Assembly: GCA_030427865.1 (NCBI GenBank)
Contig: JAUICK010000003.1
Location: 203,018 to 267,017, forward strand
Length of the DNA stretch: 64,000 nt
Direction: 5' to 3'
From: Bacteroidia bacterium
GTDB taxonomy: Bacteria > Bacteroidota > Bacteroidia > Flavobacteriales > Flavobacteriaceae
Positions 1 through 10,292 of this stretch are shown here, piece by piece. A program made the position numbers and the translations under genes. Every line of letters starts with the position of its first letter. Position 1 is the stretch's first letter. The notes beneath the pieces are model-generated. The model was not told the origin of the DNA. It worked only from the letters and a program-made list of their open reading frames with translations, and made no database searches.

Positions 1-752
1 GTATTTCTGCAATGGGGCAAATAGAAGTTATGAAAGCAATGAAGCCAGATTTGTCTGAAACTGAACTTCAAGGAATTCATGAGTTTGTGTATAAGAAATA
101 CGGAGCAGAATATGAAGGCTATCCATCTATAGTTGGCGCTGGTAATAATGGTTGTATTTTGCATTATATAAATAACAACCGTACAAAAGTAGGTAACAAT
201 TTAGTTTTGATGGATTTAGGGGCAGAATATAGAGGCTATACTGCAGATGTAACCCGTACTATACCTGCAAATGGTAAATTTTCTGAAGAACAAAAAGCAA
301 TTTATGATATTGTATATAAAGCTCAAGAAGCTGGAATTGATCAGTATAGAATTGGTGTAAACATGAGTTTACCAAAACAAATTGCTCAAAAAATTATTAA
401 TAAAGGTCTTTTTAAATTGGGGATTATAAAATCTGTAGATGAAAAACATAACTATTTTCCTCATGGAACTTCTCATCACATTGGCTTAGATGTACACGAT
501 CCCAGTGGTTATAAAACATTTCAAGAAAATATGGTGGTAACTATGGAGCCTGGTATTTATATTCCTGAAGGAAGTAATTGTGATAAAAAATGGTGGGGAA
601 TTGCAGTAAGAATAGAAGATGATATTTTAGTAACCAAAGGAACGCCCATAAACTTATCTGCTGAAGCGCCAAGAACAACAGCAGCAATAGAAAAAATGAT
701 GGCTAAAAAATCTGTTTTGGATGAATTTTTATTGCCTAATTTAGATAAATAA
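1..752 (+). CDS. pepP: Xaa-Pro aminopeptidase (aminopeptidase P, M24B), C-terminal part
   Basis: The 5' end lies outside the window; the reading frame is already open at base 3. This is the metal-dependent catalytic half of an aminopeptidase P, which removes an N-terminal residue ahead of proline. The pita-bread fold ligands are visible: two Asp in [17 protein letters not shown], a His in [13 protein letters not shown], Glu in [10 protein letters not shown] and Glu in VRIEDD, so the dinuclear metal site looks intact. The N-terminal domain cannot be judged. The stop codon overlaps the start of the next gene by one base (TAATG), suggesting translational coupling. Assignment to M24B is firm; substrate preference is family knowledge. 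Confidence 0.93.
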   Translation, partial: ISAMGQIEVMKAMKPDLSETELQGIHEFVYKKYGAEYEGYPSIVGAGNNGCILHYINNNRTKVGNNLVLMDLGAEYRGYTADVTRTIPANGKFSEEQKAIYDIVYKAQEAGIDQYRIGVNMSLPKQIAQKIINKGLFKLGIIKSVDEKHNYFPHGTSHHIGLDVHDPSGYKTFQENMVVTMEPGIYIPEGSNCDKKWWGIAVRIEDDILVTKGTPINLSAEAPRTTAAIEKMMAKKSVLDEFLLPNLDK

Positions 753-973
753 TGAGTAAAGAACAACCCAATAATCCGCTTCACGGAATTAAATTAGCCA
801 CTATTTTAGAAGAACTTTATGAAAAATATGGTTGGGAAGAATTAGGGTATGCATTAAATATAAATGCTTTTAAGAACAAGCCTACTTATAAATCTTCCTT
901 AAAGTTTTTAAGAACCACACCTTGGGCAAGAGAAAAAGTAGCACAATTTTATCTTAAAAATATGATTGATTAA
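752..973 (+). CDS. VF530 family (DUF2132) small DNA-binding protein
   Basis: A 73-residue protein. It matches the VF530/DUF2132 family along its whole length: an N-terminal [16 protein letters not shown] segment, the central [15 protein letters not shown] block, and the hallmark [13 protein letters not shown] near the C terminus. Members are compact helical proteins thought to bind DNA; their physiological role is not established. It overlaps the preceding aminopeptidase stop by one base and its own stop overlaps the convergent topB stop by four bases, so it has no terminator of its own. Family recognition is confident, function is not. Confidence 0.85.
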   Translation: MSKEQPNNPLHGIKLATILEELYEKYGWEELGYALNINAFKNKPTYKSSLKFLRTTPWAREKVAQFYLKNMID

Positions 974-3405
974 TTTGACATAATCTTTAAAACCAATTCT
1001 TTGGTTAATGGCTTTCCGTTGGCAATTTTCTTTATTTCAGAAAAAGGAAACACAAAACTACAGCCTGTTTTATAGTTAGAACAACCATAAGCTGTTTTTC
1101 CTTTTAATATTGTTCCTTTTTTACATTTAGGGCAAGTAATTTTGTTCTGGTCATTGTTAGACATTTTAGATGAAGTAATCTCATTTTTATTAACAGGCTG
1201 TTTTGCTTTGTTTGCAATGATATCTTTTTTAAGTTCTAACTTTAGGTTGAAATTTTCATCAAAACGAATTAAACCTTCAACAGAACTATTTTCAGTTTTA
1301 AAACCTTTTAAATTGGTTGTGCAACCTTTATCAATTAATCTAATAATTTGATTTTCAGAAACTTTTTTCCCGTAGATTTTAAACGGTATTTTTAAAGTGC
1401 AATTGTTTTTATATTCAGAACAACCAAAAGCAGTAGAACCTATTAATATTTTACCTTTTTTACATTTTGGGCAGGGTTTTCCTACAACTTGTTTTTTGTT
1501 TTTGCTATGATGAGGATGTGAGGACGGAGTAATTTTTTTATTAATAGCAGATTGCTTCGTTTCATTTGCAATAACGTTAGAAGAAATTCTCTTTTTCGAG
1601 GTATTAGAACGCACTTCATAGACCAATTCATCTACCATTTTCTTCATATTATTAATAAAAGTGTTAGCACTAAATTCTCCTCGTTCAATTTCTTTTAAAC
1701 GTTTTTCCCAACGTCCAGTTAATTCAGCAGATTTTAGCAATTCATTATCAATAATATCAATTAAATCAATGCCAGTTTGTGTGGGTACAACCAATTTCTT
1801 TTTACGTTCTATATATTTTCTACGAAATAATGTTTCAATAATACTTGCTCTGGTAGAGGGTCTTCCAATTCCGTTTTCTTTCATTAACTCACGCATTTCA
1901 TCATCATCTACTTGTTTTCCAGCAGTTTCCATAGCTCTTAAAAGCGAAGCTTCTGTAAAATTTTTAGGAGGTTTGGTTTCTTTTTCTAAAAAAGAGGGTT
2001 CGTGTTTTCCTTTTTCACCTTTTACAAAAGAAGGTAAAACGTTTTTGTCGCTACGAGGAGTTTTAGACGAAGTAATCTCTTCATTATTTATAGATTGCTT
2101 TACTTTGTTTGCAATGATGTCTTTTTTTTCAAAAACAACTCTCCAACCTTTATTTATAATTTCTTTCCCTGTGGTTTTAAAAGGAACATCTGCAGCTTTT
2201 CCAATAACAGAAGTATTAGAAACATCAGAATCTGCATAAAAAACAGCAATAAATCTTTTGGTAATAATATCATAGACTTGTTGCTGATTGAATTGTAAAT
2301 TATTTTGAATTCCTGTTGGAATTATTGCATGATGATCCGTTACTTTTTTATCATCAAAAATACGTTTAGATTTTTTTATTTTTTTTTCTAATAAAGGTTG
2401 GATAAGTTCTGAATAGTTGGTTAATTTAGATAAAATTCCATGCACTTTAGGGTATATGTCATTAGGTAAAAAAGTAGTATCAACTCTTGGGTAAGTTACT
2501 ACTTTCATTTCGTATAATTTCTGAACTATTTTTAAAGTATCATCTGCAGAAAAACCAAATTTAGTATTGCAATATACTTGTAAACCTGTTAAATCAAAGA
2601 GTTTAGGAGCATATTCTTTTCCTTTCTTTTTGGTAACAGAAACAATCTCAAAATCAGATTGTGCTACTTTGTTTGCCAAAACTTGCCCGTCTTCTTTTTT
2701 CAAAAAACGTCCATCTTCGTAATTAAAAAGTGTATTTCTGTATGTTGTTTGTAGTTCCCAATAAGGCTGTGGGGTAAAATCACGAATTTCTTTATAACGA
2801 TTTACTAACATAGCAAGGGTTGGAGTTTGCACTCTACCAATAGATAAAACTTGCTTGTATCCTCCATATTTTAGGGTGTATAGGCGAGTTGCGTTTAAGC
2901 CTAACAACCAATCTCCAATAGCTCTTGAATATCCTGCGTAATATAAATTATCGTATTTTTCTGAAGCTTCTAAATTATTAAATCCATCTTTAATAGCTTC
3001 TTCAGTAAGCGAAGAAATCCATAAACGTTTAACTTTACCTTTATAATTACATTGATTAATTACCCAACGTTGAATGAGTTCTCCTTCTGTGCCTGCATCA
3101 CCACAATTAATAACAACATCTGCTTTTTCAAAAAGATTTTTTACAATATTAAACTGTTTTTTGATGCCAGAATCTCCAGTTACTTTTGTGTTAAAACGTT
3201 CTGGAAGCATAGGTAAGTTGTTTAAATCCCAACTTTTCCAATGCGGTTTATAATCTTTTGGCTCTAAAAGTGAGCATAAATGCCCAAAAGTATAAGTAAC
3301 TGCGTAACCATTGCCTTCATAGAAACCGTCGTGTTTTGTTTTGGCTCCTAAAATATTTGCAATTTCTCTGGCAACACTTGGTTTTTCGGCTATACAGACT
3401 TTCAA
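970..3405 (-). CDS. topB: DNA topoisomerase III (type IA) with C-terminal zinc fingers and in-frame repeat insertions
   Basis: An 811-residue type IA topoisomerase that passes single strands to relax or decatenate DNA. The N-terminal Toprim domain starts [15 protein letters not shown] and has the acidic cluster [11 protein letters not shown] (residues 100-110). [13 protein letters not shown] is at 188-200, and the catalytic tyrosine is Y305 in [13 protein letters not shown]. Two four-Cys zinc-ribbon modules ([12 protein letters not shown]...C...C and [12 protein letters not shown]...C...C) form the tail. The protein is longer than I would expect for a TopB. Part of the excess comes from three related 26-residue segments (about 429-454, 611-635 and 728-753), each with the pattern IANxxKQ...xITxS, encoded by a dispersed palindromic repeat. 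The first lies within the catalytic core, the other two flank the zinc ribbons. Confidence 0.95.
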   Translation of the reverse strand: MKVCIAEKPSVAREIANILGAKTKHDGFYEGNGYAVTYTFGHLCSLLEPKDYKPHWKSWDLNNLPMLPERFNTKVTGDSGIKKQFNIVKNLFEKADVVINCGDAGTEGELIQRWVINQCNYKGKVKRLWISSLTEEAIKDGFNNLEASEKYDNLYYAGYSRAIGDWLLGLNATRLYTLKYGGYKQVLSIGRVQTPTLAMLVNRYKEIRDFTPQPYWELQTTYRNTLFNYEDGRFLKKEDGQVLANKVAQSDFEIVSVTKKKGKEYAPKLFDLTGLQVYCNTKFGFSADDTLKIVQKLYEMKVVTYPRVDTTFLPNDIYPKVHGILSKLTNYSELIQPLLEKKIKKSKRIFDDKKVTDHHAIIPTGIQNNLQFNQQQVYDIITKRFIAVFYADSDVSNTSVIGKAADVPFKTTGKEIINKGWRVVFEKKDIIANKVKQSINNEEITSSKTPRSDKNVLPSFVKGEKGKHEPSFLEKETKPPKNFTEASLLRAMETAGKQVDDDEMRELMKENGIGRPSTRASIIETLFRRKYIERKKKLVVPTQTGIDLIDIIDNELLKSAELTGRWEKRLKEIERGEFSANTFINNMKKMVDELVYEVRSNTSKKRISSNVIANETKQSAINKKITPSSHPHHSKNKKQVVGKPCPKCKKGKILIGSTAFGCSEYKNNCTLKIPFKIYGKKVSENQIIRLIDKGCTTNLKGFKTENSSVEGLIRFDENFNLKLELKKDIIANKAKQPVNKNEITSSKMSNNDQNKITCPKCKKGTILKGKTAYGCSNYKTGCSFVFPFSEIKKIANGKPLTKELVLKIMSN
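1148..1223. repeat. Palindromic repeat, family A, copy 3 (inside topB)
   Basis: About 76 bp with partly inverted halves: GATGAAGTAATCTC near 1170-1183 against GGCTGTTTTGCTTTG near 1197-1211, ending in a TTTGCAATGATATC motif. It is read in frame on the minus strand as [19 protein letters not shown]. It shares order and spacing with the copies at 1502-1577 and 2043-2121. Confidence 0.75.
1502..1577. repeat. Palindromic repeat, family A, copy 2 (inside topB)
   Basis: Second in-frame copy. AGATTGCTTCGTTTCATTTG (1550-1569) followed by CAATAACG is the best preserved half; the opposite half GACGGAGTAAT is at 1523-1533. On the minus strand it encodes [19 protein letters not shown]. It lies just before the first zinc ribbon of topB. 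Confidence 0.75.
2043..2121. repeat. Palindromic repeat, family A, copy 1 (inside topB core)
   Basis: Third in-frame copy and the one inside the catalytic core. GACGAAGTAATCT (2067-2079) is inverted relative to AGATTGCTTTACTTTG (2092-2107), and the ends GTCGCTACGAGG and GCAATGATGTC form an outer imperfect dyad. The minus strand reads [19 protein letters not shown]. All three copies keep the topB frame open. Confidence 0.78.
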
Positions 3406-3442
3406 ATTTTAATTGATTTAGAAAGCTAAAATAAAATTATTT

Positions 3443-3492
3443 AGCCACGAATTCATAAATTTTTATCAACAAAAATCTATGAGTTTATGAAT
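3443..3492. repeat. Hairpin repeat downstream of the GNAT gene
   Basis: ATTCATAAA (3451-3459) pairs with TTTATGAAT (3484-3492) around an AT-rich loop, and is preceded by AGCCACGAATT. The same AGCCACRAATT word recurs in the hairpin on the other side of the GNAT gene (4034). It may act as a terminator or be a dispersed palindrome. Confidence 0.45.
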
Positions 3493-3503
3493 ATCAAATA
3501 AAA

Positions 3504-4016
3504 TTAAATCACTTTTTCAAAAGCCAAACGTTTTGCGCCATAATTAGTATAGATAATTCCACAATAGTGATATCCCATTTTTTTAATTAAAGCTTGCATA
3601 CCTTTGTTGTCTTGGTGGGTGTCAATCTTAAGACTTTTAATACCTTTTTCTTTTAATTTTTGATGCAATTGATTGAATACAAATTGCGCAACACCTTGCC
3701 CTCTATAATCTTTACCGATAGCCAATCTATGTATTACTCCATAAGGTTCTTTTTCATCAACAATCCAATTGCCTTCGATTACTTTTCTATAAGTAGGTTC
3801 TTTTTTTGTAGTAAACATTGTAGTTGCTACAATTGTTGCGTCTTCATTAAGAATTACATAACTTTCTTTGTTAGCAATGTCGTTTTCAATTTGTTTTTGA
3901 TTTGGATATCCATTTTGCCATTGATCGATGTTTAGCGATTTTAAGAATGTTTTAGCATCATTAATAATTTCTATAATCTTAGGAATATCGTTTAAAGTAG
4001 AAAGTTGTATGTTCAT
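3504..4016 (-). CDS. GNAT family N-acetyltransferase
   Basis: A 170-residue single-domain GNAT acetyltransferase. The acetyl-CoA binding loop appears as AIGKDYRGQGVAQFVFNQL (motif A, R/Q-x-x-G-x-G/A), followed by IKSLKIDTHQDNKGMQALIKKMGYHYCGIIY, the typical late GNAT segment with a conserved Asn and Tyr. The substrate cannot be told from sequence; small GNATs act on amino acids, peptides, antibiotics or polyamines. It is transcribed away from lysA and separated from topB by about 100 bp. Both flanks carry hairpins that share the word AGCCACRAATT, so it may be a monocistronic unit. Confidence 0.85.
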   Translation of the reverse strand: MNIQLSTLNDIPKIIEIINDAKTFLKSLNIDQWQNGYPNQKQIENDIANKESYVILNEDATIVATTMFTTKKEPTYRKVIEGNWIVDEKEPYGVIHRLAIGKDYRGQGVAQFVFNQLHQKLKEKGIKSLKIDTHQDNKGMQALIKKMGYHYCGIIYTNYGAKRLAFEKVI

Positions 4017-4033
4017 TTATTTTTAAAATAGAA

Positions 4034-4074
4034 AGCCACAAATTGCAAATTTAAATATTCGATAATTTGTGGCT
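4034..4074. terminator. Hairpin between lysA and the GNAT gene (terminator or palindromic repeat)
   Basis: AGCCACAAATT (4034-4044) is perfectly complementary to AATTTGTGGCT (4064-4074), an 11-bp stem with a 19-base loop. No strong U-run follows on either strand, so a repeat element is as likely as a terminator. Confidence 0.5.
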
Positions 4075-4094
4075 AAATAAATGTTGAATTTAAT

Positions 4095-5330
4095 TTAAAC
4101 TGTGGCTTTTACCTTACGTTCTTCAGGTAATTCTACCAACTCTTGATTGTGTAATATGTCTTGTATGGTTTGTCTTTTTCTAATTAAATAATCTTTTCCT
4201 TTTACCAACATAACTTCTGCGGGTAAATAACGAGAATTATAGTTAGAAGCCATAGAAAAACAATACGCACCTGCATTGTGGAAGCATAAAATATCTTCTT
4301 CAGAAATTTCAGAAATACGTCTATTAGAACCAAAAGTATCTGTTTCGCAAATATACCCAACAACAGAATAATAACGGTCTCTACCTTTTGGATTTGAGAT
4401 GTTTGTAATATGATGATAAGAATCGTACATCATTGGTCTTACCAAGTGATTAAAACCAGAATCTACATGTGCAAAAACAGTAGAAGTTGTTTGCTTTACT
4501 ACGTTTACTTTCGCTAAAAATACCCCAGCTTCAGAAACTAAGAATTTTCCAGGTTCAAACATTAAGGTAATCTCTTTACCATATTCTTTACAAAATTCAT
4601 TGAATCTTGCTGATAATTGTATTCCTAATTGCTCTATATCAGTAGAAATATCGCCTTCTTTATAAGGTACTTTAAATCCACTTCCAAAATCTATAAAATC
4701 GATGTTATCAAATTGTTTCGCTACATCAAATAAAATATCTGAAGCACGTAAAAACGTATCAATGTCTAAAATATCTGAACCTGTGTGCATGTGAATTCCG
4801 TTAATATTCATCCCAGTATTTTCTACTACACGTTTAATATGTGGAACTTGATGAATAGAAATTCCGAATTTAGAATCGATATGACCTACAGAAATTTTAG
4901 AATTTCCACCTGCCATAATATGTGGATTAATACGAACACAAACAGGAGTTTCTGGGTGTTTTTGCCCAAATTGTTCTAAAATAGAAAGGTTATCTATATT
5001 AATTTGAACTCCTAATTTAGCAACTTCTTCAATCTCTTGCAAAGACACACCATTTGGTGTGTATATAATATCATGAGGGTTAATTCCTGTGGTTAAACAC
5101 AACTGTACTTCTTGAATAGAAACTGTATCTAAACCAGCACCTAAATTCTTAAAAAATTTAAGAATATTGATATTTGAAAGCGCTTTTACAGCATAATTTA
5201 ATTTTAAATTTTTAACTTTACTAAAAGCACCAGTTAATCTGTTGTATTGCGATTCTATTTTGTCTGTGTCATAAACATACAAAGGGCTCCCGTATTGAGT
5301 TGCTAACTCTAAAAGTTGAGTTCTTTCCAC
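4095..5330 (-). CDS. lysA: Diaminopimelate decarboxylase
   Basis: A 411-residue fold-type III PLP enzyme that makes L-lysine from meso-diaminopimelate, the last step of lysine synthesis. The PLP lysine lies in KLNYAVKALSN (about residue 49). The HMHTGSDI and GSGFKVPY blocks bind phosphate, EPGKFLVSEAG is present, and the C-terminal CFHNAGAYCFSMASNYN contains the inter-subunit substrate residues. Length is normal for LysA. Start at 5330 is supported by a -7 box (TATTTTTG on the minus strand at 5362-5355) about 20-25 bases upstream. A related PLP decarboxylase (for example carboxynorspermidine decarboxylase) is less likely given the LysA-type motifs. Confidence 0.93.
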   Translation of the reverse strand: MERTQLLELATQYGSPLYVYDTDKIESQYNRLTGAFSKVKNLKLNYAVKALSNINILKFFKNLGAGLDTVSIQEVQLCLTTGINPHDIIYTPNGVSLQEIEEVAKLGVQINIDNLSILEQFGQKHPETPVCVRINPHIMAGGNSKISVGHIDSKFGISIHQVPHIKRVVENTGMNINGIHMHTGSDILDIDTFLRASDILFDVAKQFDNIDFIDFGSGFKVPYKEGDISTDIEQLGIQLSARFNEFCKEYGKEITLMFEPGKFLVSEAGVFLAKVNVVKQTTSTVFAHVDSGFNHLVRPMMYDSYHHITNISNPKGRDRYYSVVGYICETDTFGSNRRISEISEEDILCFHNAGAYCFSMASNYNSRYLPAEVMLVKGKDYLIRKRQTIQDILHNQELVELPEERKVKATV

Positions 5331-5655
5331 TTGATTTCATTTTATATTAGGTTTCAAAAATAGTTAAATTGTTGAGCAATCTATGATTTGTTTAAAAATA
5401 CAACATATTGTTTTTTTTTGTGTTTTTTATGTCGAATAGGATTCTTGTTAGTACCCAAAACTATAGACTCTTTAATTTTAAATTTATAAATTCATGTTAA
5501 TTTCTCATGATTTTTGTCATAAGGGTTTTTGTAAAATTCAGCCTTAAAATTTAGTTGAAATCCTGTTAATAACTAATTACCAATGCCATTTCTTTTTTAG
5601 GCGGTTAATACTATATTAGCGAGTGCTTCAAACCTAATCATAGTAAGGATTTTTT
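5331..5655. other. Intergenic region with divergent promoters of lysA and parE
   Basis: A 325-bp AT-rich gap. The only clear element is the lysA -7 box (CAAAAATA on the plus strand, 5355-5362). I see no tRNA, no strong hairpin and no convincing -33/-7 pair for parE, though its promoter must lie here. No small gene is supported. Confidence 0.5.
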
Positions 5656-7515
5656 ATGAGTAAAGAAACAAAATATACAGAAGATAATATTCGATCATTA
5701 GACTGGAAAGAGCATATTAGAATGCGTCCTGGAATGTACATTGGTAAATTAGGAGATGGATCTTCTGCCGACGATGGAATTTATATTTTGTTAAAAGAAG
5801 TTTTAGATAATTCTATTGATGAATATGTGATGGGGGCAGGAAAAACCATTGAAATCTCAATTCAAGGAAGCAAAGTAACTGTAAGAGATTATGGTCGTGG
5901 AATTCCGTTGGGAAAAGTGGTAGATGTGGTTTCTAAAATGAATACTGGGGGAAAATACGACTCAAAAGCCTTTAAAAAATCGGTAGGTTTAAATGGAGTT
6001 GGTACAAAAGCGGTAAATGCCCTTTCTTCTTTTTTTAGGGTTGAATCTACAAGAGAAGGAAAATCGGCTTCTGCAGAATTTAGTCAAGGAAACTTAGAAA
6101 ATCAAGAATTTTTAGAAGAAACTTCAAGAAGAAAAGGAACTAAAGTTCAGTTTATTCCAGATGAAACCATTTTTAAAAATTACAAATTCAGAAATGAATA
6201 TGTAGCAAAAATGCTGAAAAATTATGTATACTTAAATCCTGGTTTAACCATTATTTTTAATGGCGAAAAATACTTTTCAGAGAATGGTTTAAAAGATTTA
6301 TTAGAAGATAATAACAATCAAGACGATATGTTATATCCAATAATTCATTTAAAAGGCGATGATATTGAAGTTGCCATTACACACAGTAAAACCCAATATT
6401 CAGAAGAATATCATTCGTTTGTAAACGGGCAACATACCACACAAGGAGGAACACATCAATCTGCATTTAGAGAAGCAATTGTAAAAACTGTTCGCGAATT
6501 TTATGGAAAAAATTTTGAAGCTTCAGATGTACGTAAATCTATTATTTCTGCTATAGCTATAAAAGTAATGGAACCTGTTTTTGAAAGTCAGACCAAAACA
6601 AAGTTAGGTTCTACAGAAATGGGAGGAGATTTACCAACCGTTAGAACATACATCAACGATTTTGTAAAAACAAAGTTAGATAATTATCTACACAGAAATA
6701 CCGAAGTTGCAGAAAAATTGCAAAAGAAAATAATACAAGCAGAAAAGGAACGTAAAGAACTTTCTGGAATTCGAAAATTAGCGAGAGATAGAGCTAAAAA
6801 AGCGAGTTTGCACAATAAGAAATTACGCGATTGTAGAATTCATTTAGGAGATACCAAAAAAGAAGCTCATTTAGAAACTACACTTTTTATTACAGAGGGA
6901 GATTCTGCTTCTGGATCTATTACAAAATCACGTAATGTTAACACACAAGCAGTTTTTAGTTTAAAAGGAAAGCCTTTAAACTCCTATGGTTTAAGCAAGA
7001 AAATTGTCTACGAAAATGAAGAGTTTAACTTATTGCAAGCCGCTTTAAATATAGAAGATGGTTTAGAAGATTTGCGTTATAACAACATTGTTATTGCTAC
7101 AGATGCAGATGTAGATGGAATGCATATCCGCTTGTTATTAATTACATTCTTTTTACAGTTTTTTCCAGAGCTAATCAAAGAAGGGCATTTATACATTTTA
7201 GAAACGCCACTGTTTAGAGTACGAAACAAAAAAGAAACCATTTATTGTTATTCTGAAGAAGAAAAACAAGCAGCCATTGGAAAATTAAAAGGAAAATTAG
7301 AAATAACTCGGTTTAAGGGTTTGGGTGAAATTTCGCCAAATGAATTTGTGCATTTTATTGGTGATGATATTCGTCTAGATCCTGTAATGTTAGACAAAGA
7401 AATGTCTATAGAGCAAATGTTGGAGTTTTATATGGGTAAAAATACACCAGATAGACAAAAGTTTATCATTGAGAATTTAAAAGTCGAATTAGATTACGTA
7501 GAAGAGGAAGTTTAG
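5656..7515 (+). CDS. parE: DNA topoisomerase IV subunit B (ATPase)
   Basis: A 619-residue GHKL ATPase/Toprim subunit that, with ParC, decatenates daughter chromosomes. ATP-binding motifs: [18 protein letters not shown] (Bergerat N box with catalytic Glu), [10 protein letters not shown], and [17 protein letters not shown]. The QTKTKLG segment follows. The Toprim domain shows [11 protein letters not shown] (catalytic Glu) and [12 protein letters not shown] (Mg2+-binding Asp cluster). Size and the immediately following parC argue for topoisomerase IV rather than gyrase. parC starts four bases after the stop, so the two are one operon. Confidence 0.95.
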   Translation: MSKETKYTEDNIRSLDWKEHIRMRPGMYIGKLGDGSSADDGIYILLKEVLDNSIDEYVMGAGKTIEISIQGSKVTVRDYGRGIPLGKVVDVVSKMNTGGKYDSKAFKKSVGLNGVGTKAVNALSSFFRVESTREGKSASAEFSQGNLENQEFLEETSRRKGTKVQFIPDETIFKNYKFRNEYVAKMLKNYVYLNPGLTIIFNGEKYFSENGLKDLLEDNNNQDDMLYPIIHLKGDDIEVAITHSKTQYSEEYHSFVNGQHTTQGGTHQSAFREAIVKTVREFYGKNFEASDVRKSIISAIAIKVMEPVFESQTKTKLGSTEMGGDLPTVRTYINDFVKTKLDNYLHRNTEVAEKLQKKIIQAEKERKELSGIRKLARDRAKKASLHNKKLRDCRIHLGDTKKEAHLETTLFITEGDSASGSITKSRNVNTQAVFSLKGKPLNSYGLSKKIVYENEEFNLLQAALNIEDGLEDLRYNNIVIATDADVDGMHIRLLLITFFLQFFPELIKEGHLYILETPLFRVRNKKETIYCYSEEEKQAAIGKLKGKLEITRFKGLGEISPNEFVHFIGDDIRLDPVMLDKEMSIEQMLEFYMGKNTPDRQKFIIENLKVELDYVEEEV

Positions 7516-7519
7516 AATA

Positions 7520-10246
7520 ATGAGTGAAGAAATAAACGAAAACGAATACGAAGAAGAGTTAACTAATCAAGGGGAACAATTAGATTCACCCCAAGAAGAA
7601 ACCATAACTAAAGTTACAGGAATGTACAAAGAGTGGTTTTTAGATTATGCTTCGTATGTAATTTTAGAAAGAGCAGTTCCTTCTTTAGAAGACGGATTAA
7701 AGCCTGTACAGCGTAGAATTATGCATTCTATGAAAGATTTAGATGATGGTCGTTATAACAAAGTAGCGAATATTGTGGGGCATACCATGCAATACCATCC
7801 TCATGGAGATGCTTCTATTGCAGATGCTATGGTGCAAATGGGACAGAAAGAATTGCTGATTGATATGCAAGGAAACTGGGGAAACATCTTAACAGGAGAT
7901 AGAGCTGCAGCATCCAGATATATTGAAGCACGTTTGTCTAAGTTTGCTTTGGATGTTGTTTTTAACCCGAAAACTACAGATTGGAAACTGTCTTACGATG
8001 GTCGTAGAAAAGAACCAATAGATTTGCCTGTAAAATTTCCTCTGCTATTAGCACAAGGAGCAGAAGGAATTGCAGTGGGTTTATCTACCAAAATATTACC
8101 ACATAATTTTAATGAATTGATTGATGCATCAATCAAATATTTAAAAGGACGTAGTTTTAAAATAGTTCCAGATTTTTTAACTGGAGGAATTGCAGATTTT
8201 TCGAATTATAATGATGGAAAACGTGGCGGAAAAGTACGTGTACGTGCTAAAATATCACAATTAGACAAAAAAACATTAGTAATTAATGAAATTCCGTTTT
8301 CTACCACAACTTCTTCTTTAATCGATAGTATTTTAAAAGCGAATGACAAAGGAAAAATCAAGATAAAAAAGATTGAAGACAATACTGCCGCAGAAGTAGA
8401 AATTGTAGTGCATTTGCCGCCCAATGTTTCGCCAGATAAATCTATAGATGCCTTGTATGCATTTACCAATTGCGAAACCTCTATTTCGCCTTTGTGTTGT
8501 ACTATTCAAGATAACAAACCTGTTTTTTTAGGAGTTTCAGAATTACTAAAACATTCTACAGATTTAACGGTTGAATTGTTAAAAAGAGAGTTAGAAATTC
8601 AGTTAAACGAATTAGAAGAACAATGGCATTTTTCGTCTTTAGAACGTATTTTTATAGAAAATAGAATTTATCGAGATATTGAAGAAGAAGAAACTTGGGA
8701 AGGTGTAATTAAAGCGATTGACAAAGGTTTACAACCACATATAAAACATTTAAAACGTGTAATTACTGAAGAAGATATTGTACGTTTAACAGAGATTAGA
8801 ATCAAGAAAATATCAAAATTTGATATTGATAAAGCCAAACAATACATAGAAAGTTTAGAAGATAAAATTGCTGTAGTTAAAGATTATTTGGCAAATTTAA
8901 TAGACTTTGCAATCGATTATTTTAAAAACCTAAAAACAAAATACGGAAAAGGAAAAGAACGTAAAACAGAAATTAGAATTTTTGATGATATTGTGGCATC
9001 AAAAGTAGCAATGAACAACGCAAAACTGTATGTAAATAGAGAAGAAGGTTTTATAGGAACTTCTTTGCGAAGAGACGAATTTGTTTGTGATTGCTCTGAT
9101 ATTGATGACATCATCGTTTTTAGAAAAGATGGTAAAATGATGGTAACCAAAGTTGATACAAAAACTTTTGTAGGCAAAGATATCATACATGTTGCAGTCT
9201 TTAAAAAGAAAGATAAAAGAACCGTATACAACTTTATGTACAAAGACGGTACAAGAGGGCCAAGTTATATGAAACGTTTTAATGTTACTTCTGTAACGCG
9301 CGATAAAGAATACGATTTAACAAACGGAAGCAAAGGTTCTAAAGTGTTGTATTTTACGGCAAATCCGAATGGAGAAGCAGAGGTGGTAACCATTAATTTA
9401 CGTGCAGTAGGAAGCATAAAAAAATTAAAATGGGATATCGATTTTGCAGATTTAGCAGTAAAAGGTAGAGGTGTTCGTGGAAATACCATTACCAAATATG
9501 CCATAAAAAGTATCGATTTTAAATCGGCAGGAGTTTCTACTTTAAAGCCTCGTAAAATTTGGTTTGATGATGCTGTACAACGTTTAAATGTTGATGAAAG
9601 AGGAGAGTTGTTAGGCGAATTTAGAGCAGAAGATAAATTGTTGATTATTACACAAAGTGGAAAAGCAAAAGCGGTAAAACCAGATTTAGCAATGCATTTT
9701 GAAGATGATATGATTGTCTTAGAAAAGTGGAAACCCAACAAACCCATTTCTGCCATTTATTTTGATGGCGAAAAGGCACGTTATTACGTTAAGCGTTTTT
9801 TAATTGAAACTCCAGAAAAAGAAGAAGTCTTTATTTCTGAACATCCAAAAAGTCAGTTAGAAATTGTAGCTACAGATTACAGGCCAGTTGCAGAAGTGGT
9901 ATATTCTAAACGAAGTTTAGAAAATCAGGAAGTAAATTTAGAAGAATTTATTGCTGTAAAAGGCATTAAAGCACAAGGAAACCAACTAACAACAGAAAAG
10001 ATTAAGCAAGTAAATTTATTAGAATCTTTACCTTATGTAGAACCAGAACCACCAACATCAGAAGAAATGGAAGTTGTGGATGAAGAAATAGTCAATGATA
10101 AATTACCTATTGATGTTCCAGTTGTAGAAAAACCACCAGTTTTAGATACTTTTAAAAAAGAAGATAAAAAACAAGCACTGTTAAAGAAAGCCATCCAAAA
10201 GAAAAAGGGAAATACAGACGATGATACTCAGCAGAAGTTGTTTTAA
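7520..10246 (+). CDS. parC: DNA topoisomerase IV subunit A
   Basis: A 908-residue breakage-reunion subunit. The active-site tyrosine is Y134 in RAAASRYIEARLS, and the upstream LEDGLKPVQRRIMHSM and HPHGDASIADAMV blocks form the winged-helix and quinolone-determining region. A coiled-coil tower spans roughly 340-480, then a beta-pinwheel C-terminal domain (about 500-800). The last ~100 residues are acidic then lysine-rich and look disordered. It follows parE by four bases and ends just before a differently regulated gene. Confidence 0.95.
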   Translation: MSEEINENEYEEELTNQGEQLDSPQEETITKVTGMYKEWFLDYASYVILERAVPSLEDGLKPVQRRIMHSMKDLDDGRYNKVANIVGHTMQYHPHGDASIADAMVQMGQKELLIDMQGNWGNILTGDRAAASRYIEARLSKFALDVVFNPKTTDWKLSYDGRRKEPIDLPVKFPLLLAQGAEGIAVGLSTKILPHNFNELIDASIKYLKGRSFKIVPDFLTGGIADFSNYNDGKRGGKVRVRAKISQLDKKTLVINEIPFSTTTSSLIDSILKANDKGKIKIKKIEDNTAAEVEIVVHLPPNVSPDKSIDALYAFTNCETSISPLCCTIQDNKPVFLGVSELLKHSTDLTVELLKRELEIQLNELEEQWHFSSLERIFIENRIYRDIEEEETWEGVIKAIDKGLQPHIKHLKRVITEEDIVRLTEIRIKKISKFDIDKAKQYIESLEDKIAVVKDYLANLIDFAIDYFKNLKTKYGKGKERKTEIRIFDDIVASKVAMNNAKLYVNREEGFIGTSLRRDEFVCDCSDIDDIIVFRKDGKMMVTKVDTKTFVGKDIIHVAVFKKKDKRTVYNFMYKDGTRGPSYMKRFNVTSVTRDKEYDLTNGSKGSKVLYFTANPNGEAEVVTINLRAVGSIKKLKWDIDFADLAVKGRGVRGNTITKYAIKSIDFKSAGVSTLKPRKIWFDDAVQRLNVDERGELLGEFRAEDKLLIITQSGKAKAVKPDLAMHFEDDMIVLEKWKPNKPISAIYFDGEKARYYVKRFLIETPEKEEVFISEHPKSQLEIVATDYRPVAEVVYSKRSLENQEVNLEEFIAVKGIKAQGNQLTTEKIKQVNLLESLPYVEPEPPTSEEMEVVDEEIVNDKLPIDVPVVEKPPVLDTFKKEDKKQALLKKAIQKKKGNTDDDTQQKLF

Positions 10247-10292
10247 ATAATAATTGTATATTTAGTTTATCTTTTTTCGGGAGAAAATTTAG

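Noticed and set aside
1661..2239. 192-codon open frame on the plus strand
   Set aside because: It lies wholly antisense to topB, whose motifs are clear, and has no recognisable domain.
5331..5655. tRNA or small RNA in the lysA-parE gap
   Set aside because: No cloverleaf, CCA end or strong hairpin could be found.
9265..9756. 163-codon minus-strand open frame
   Set aside because: Antisense shadow of the parC C-terminal domain.
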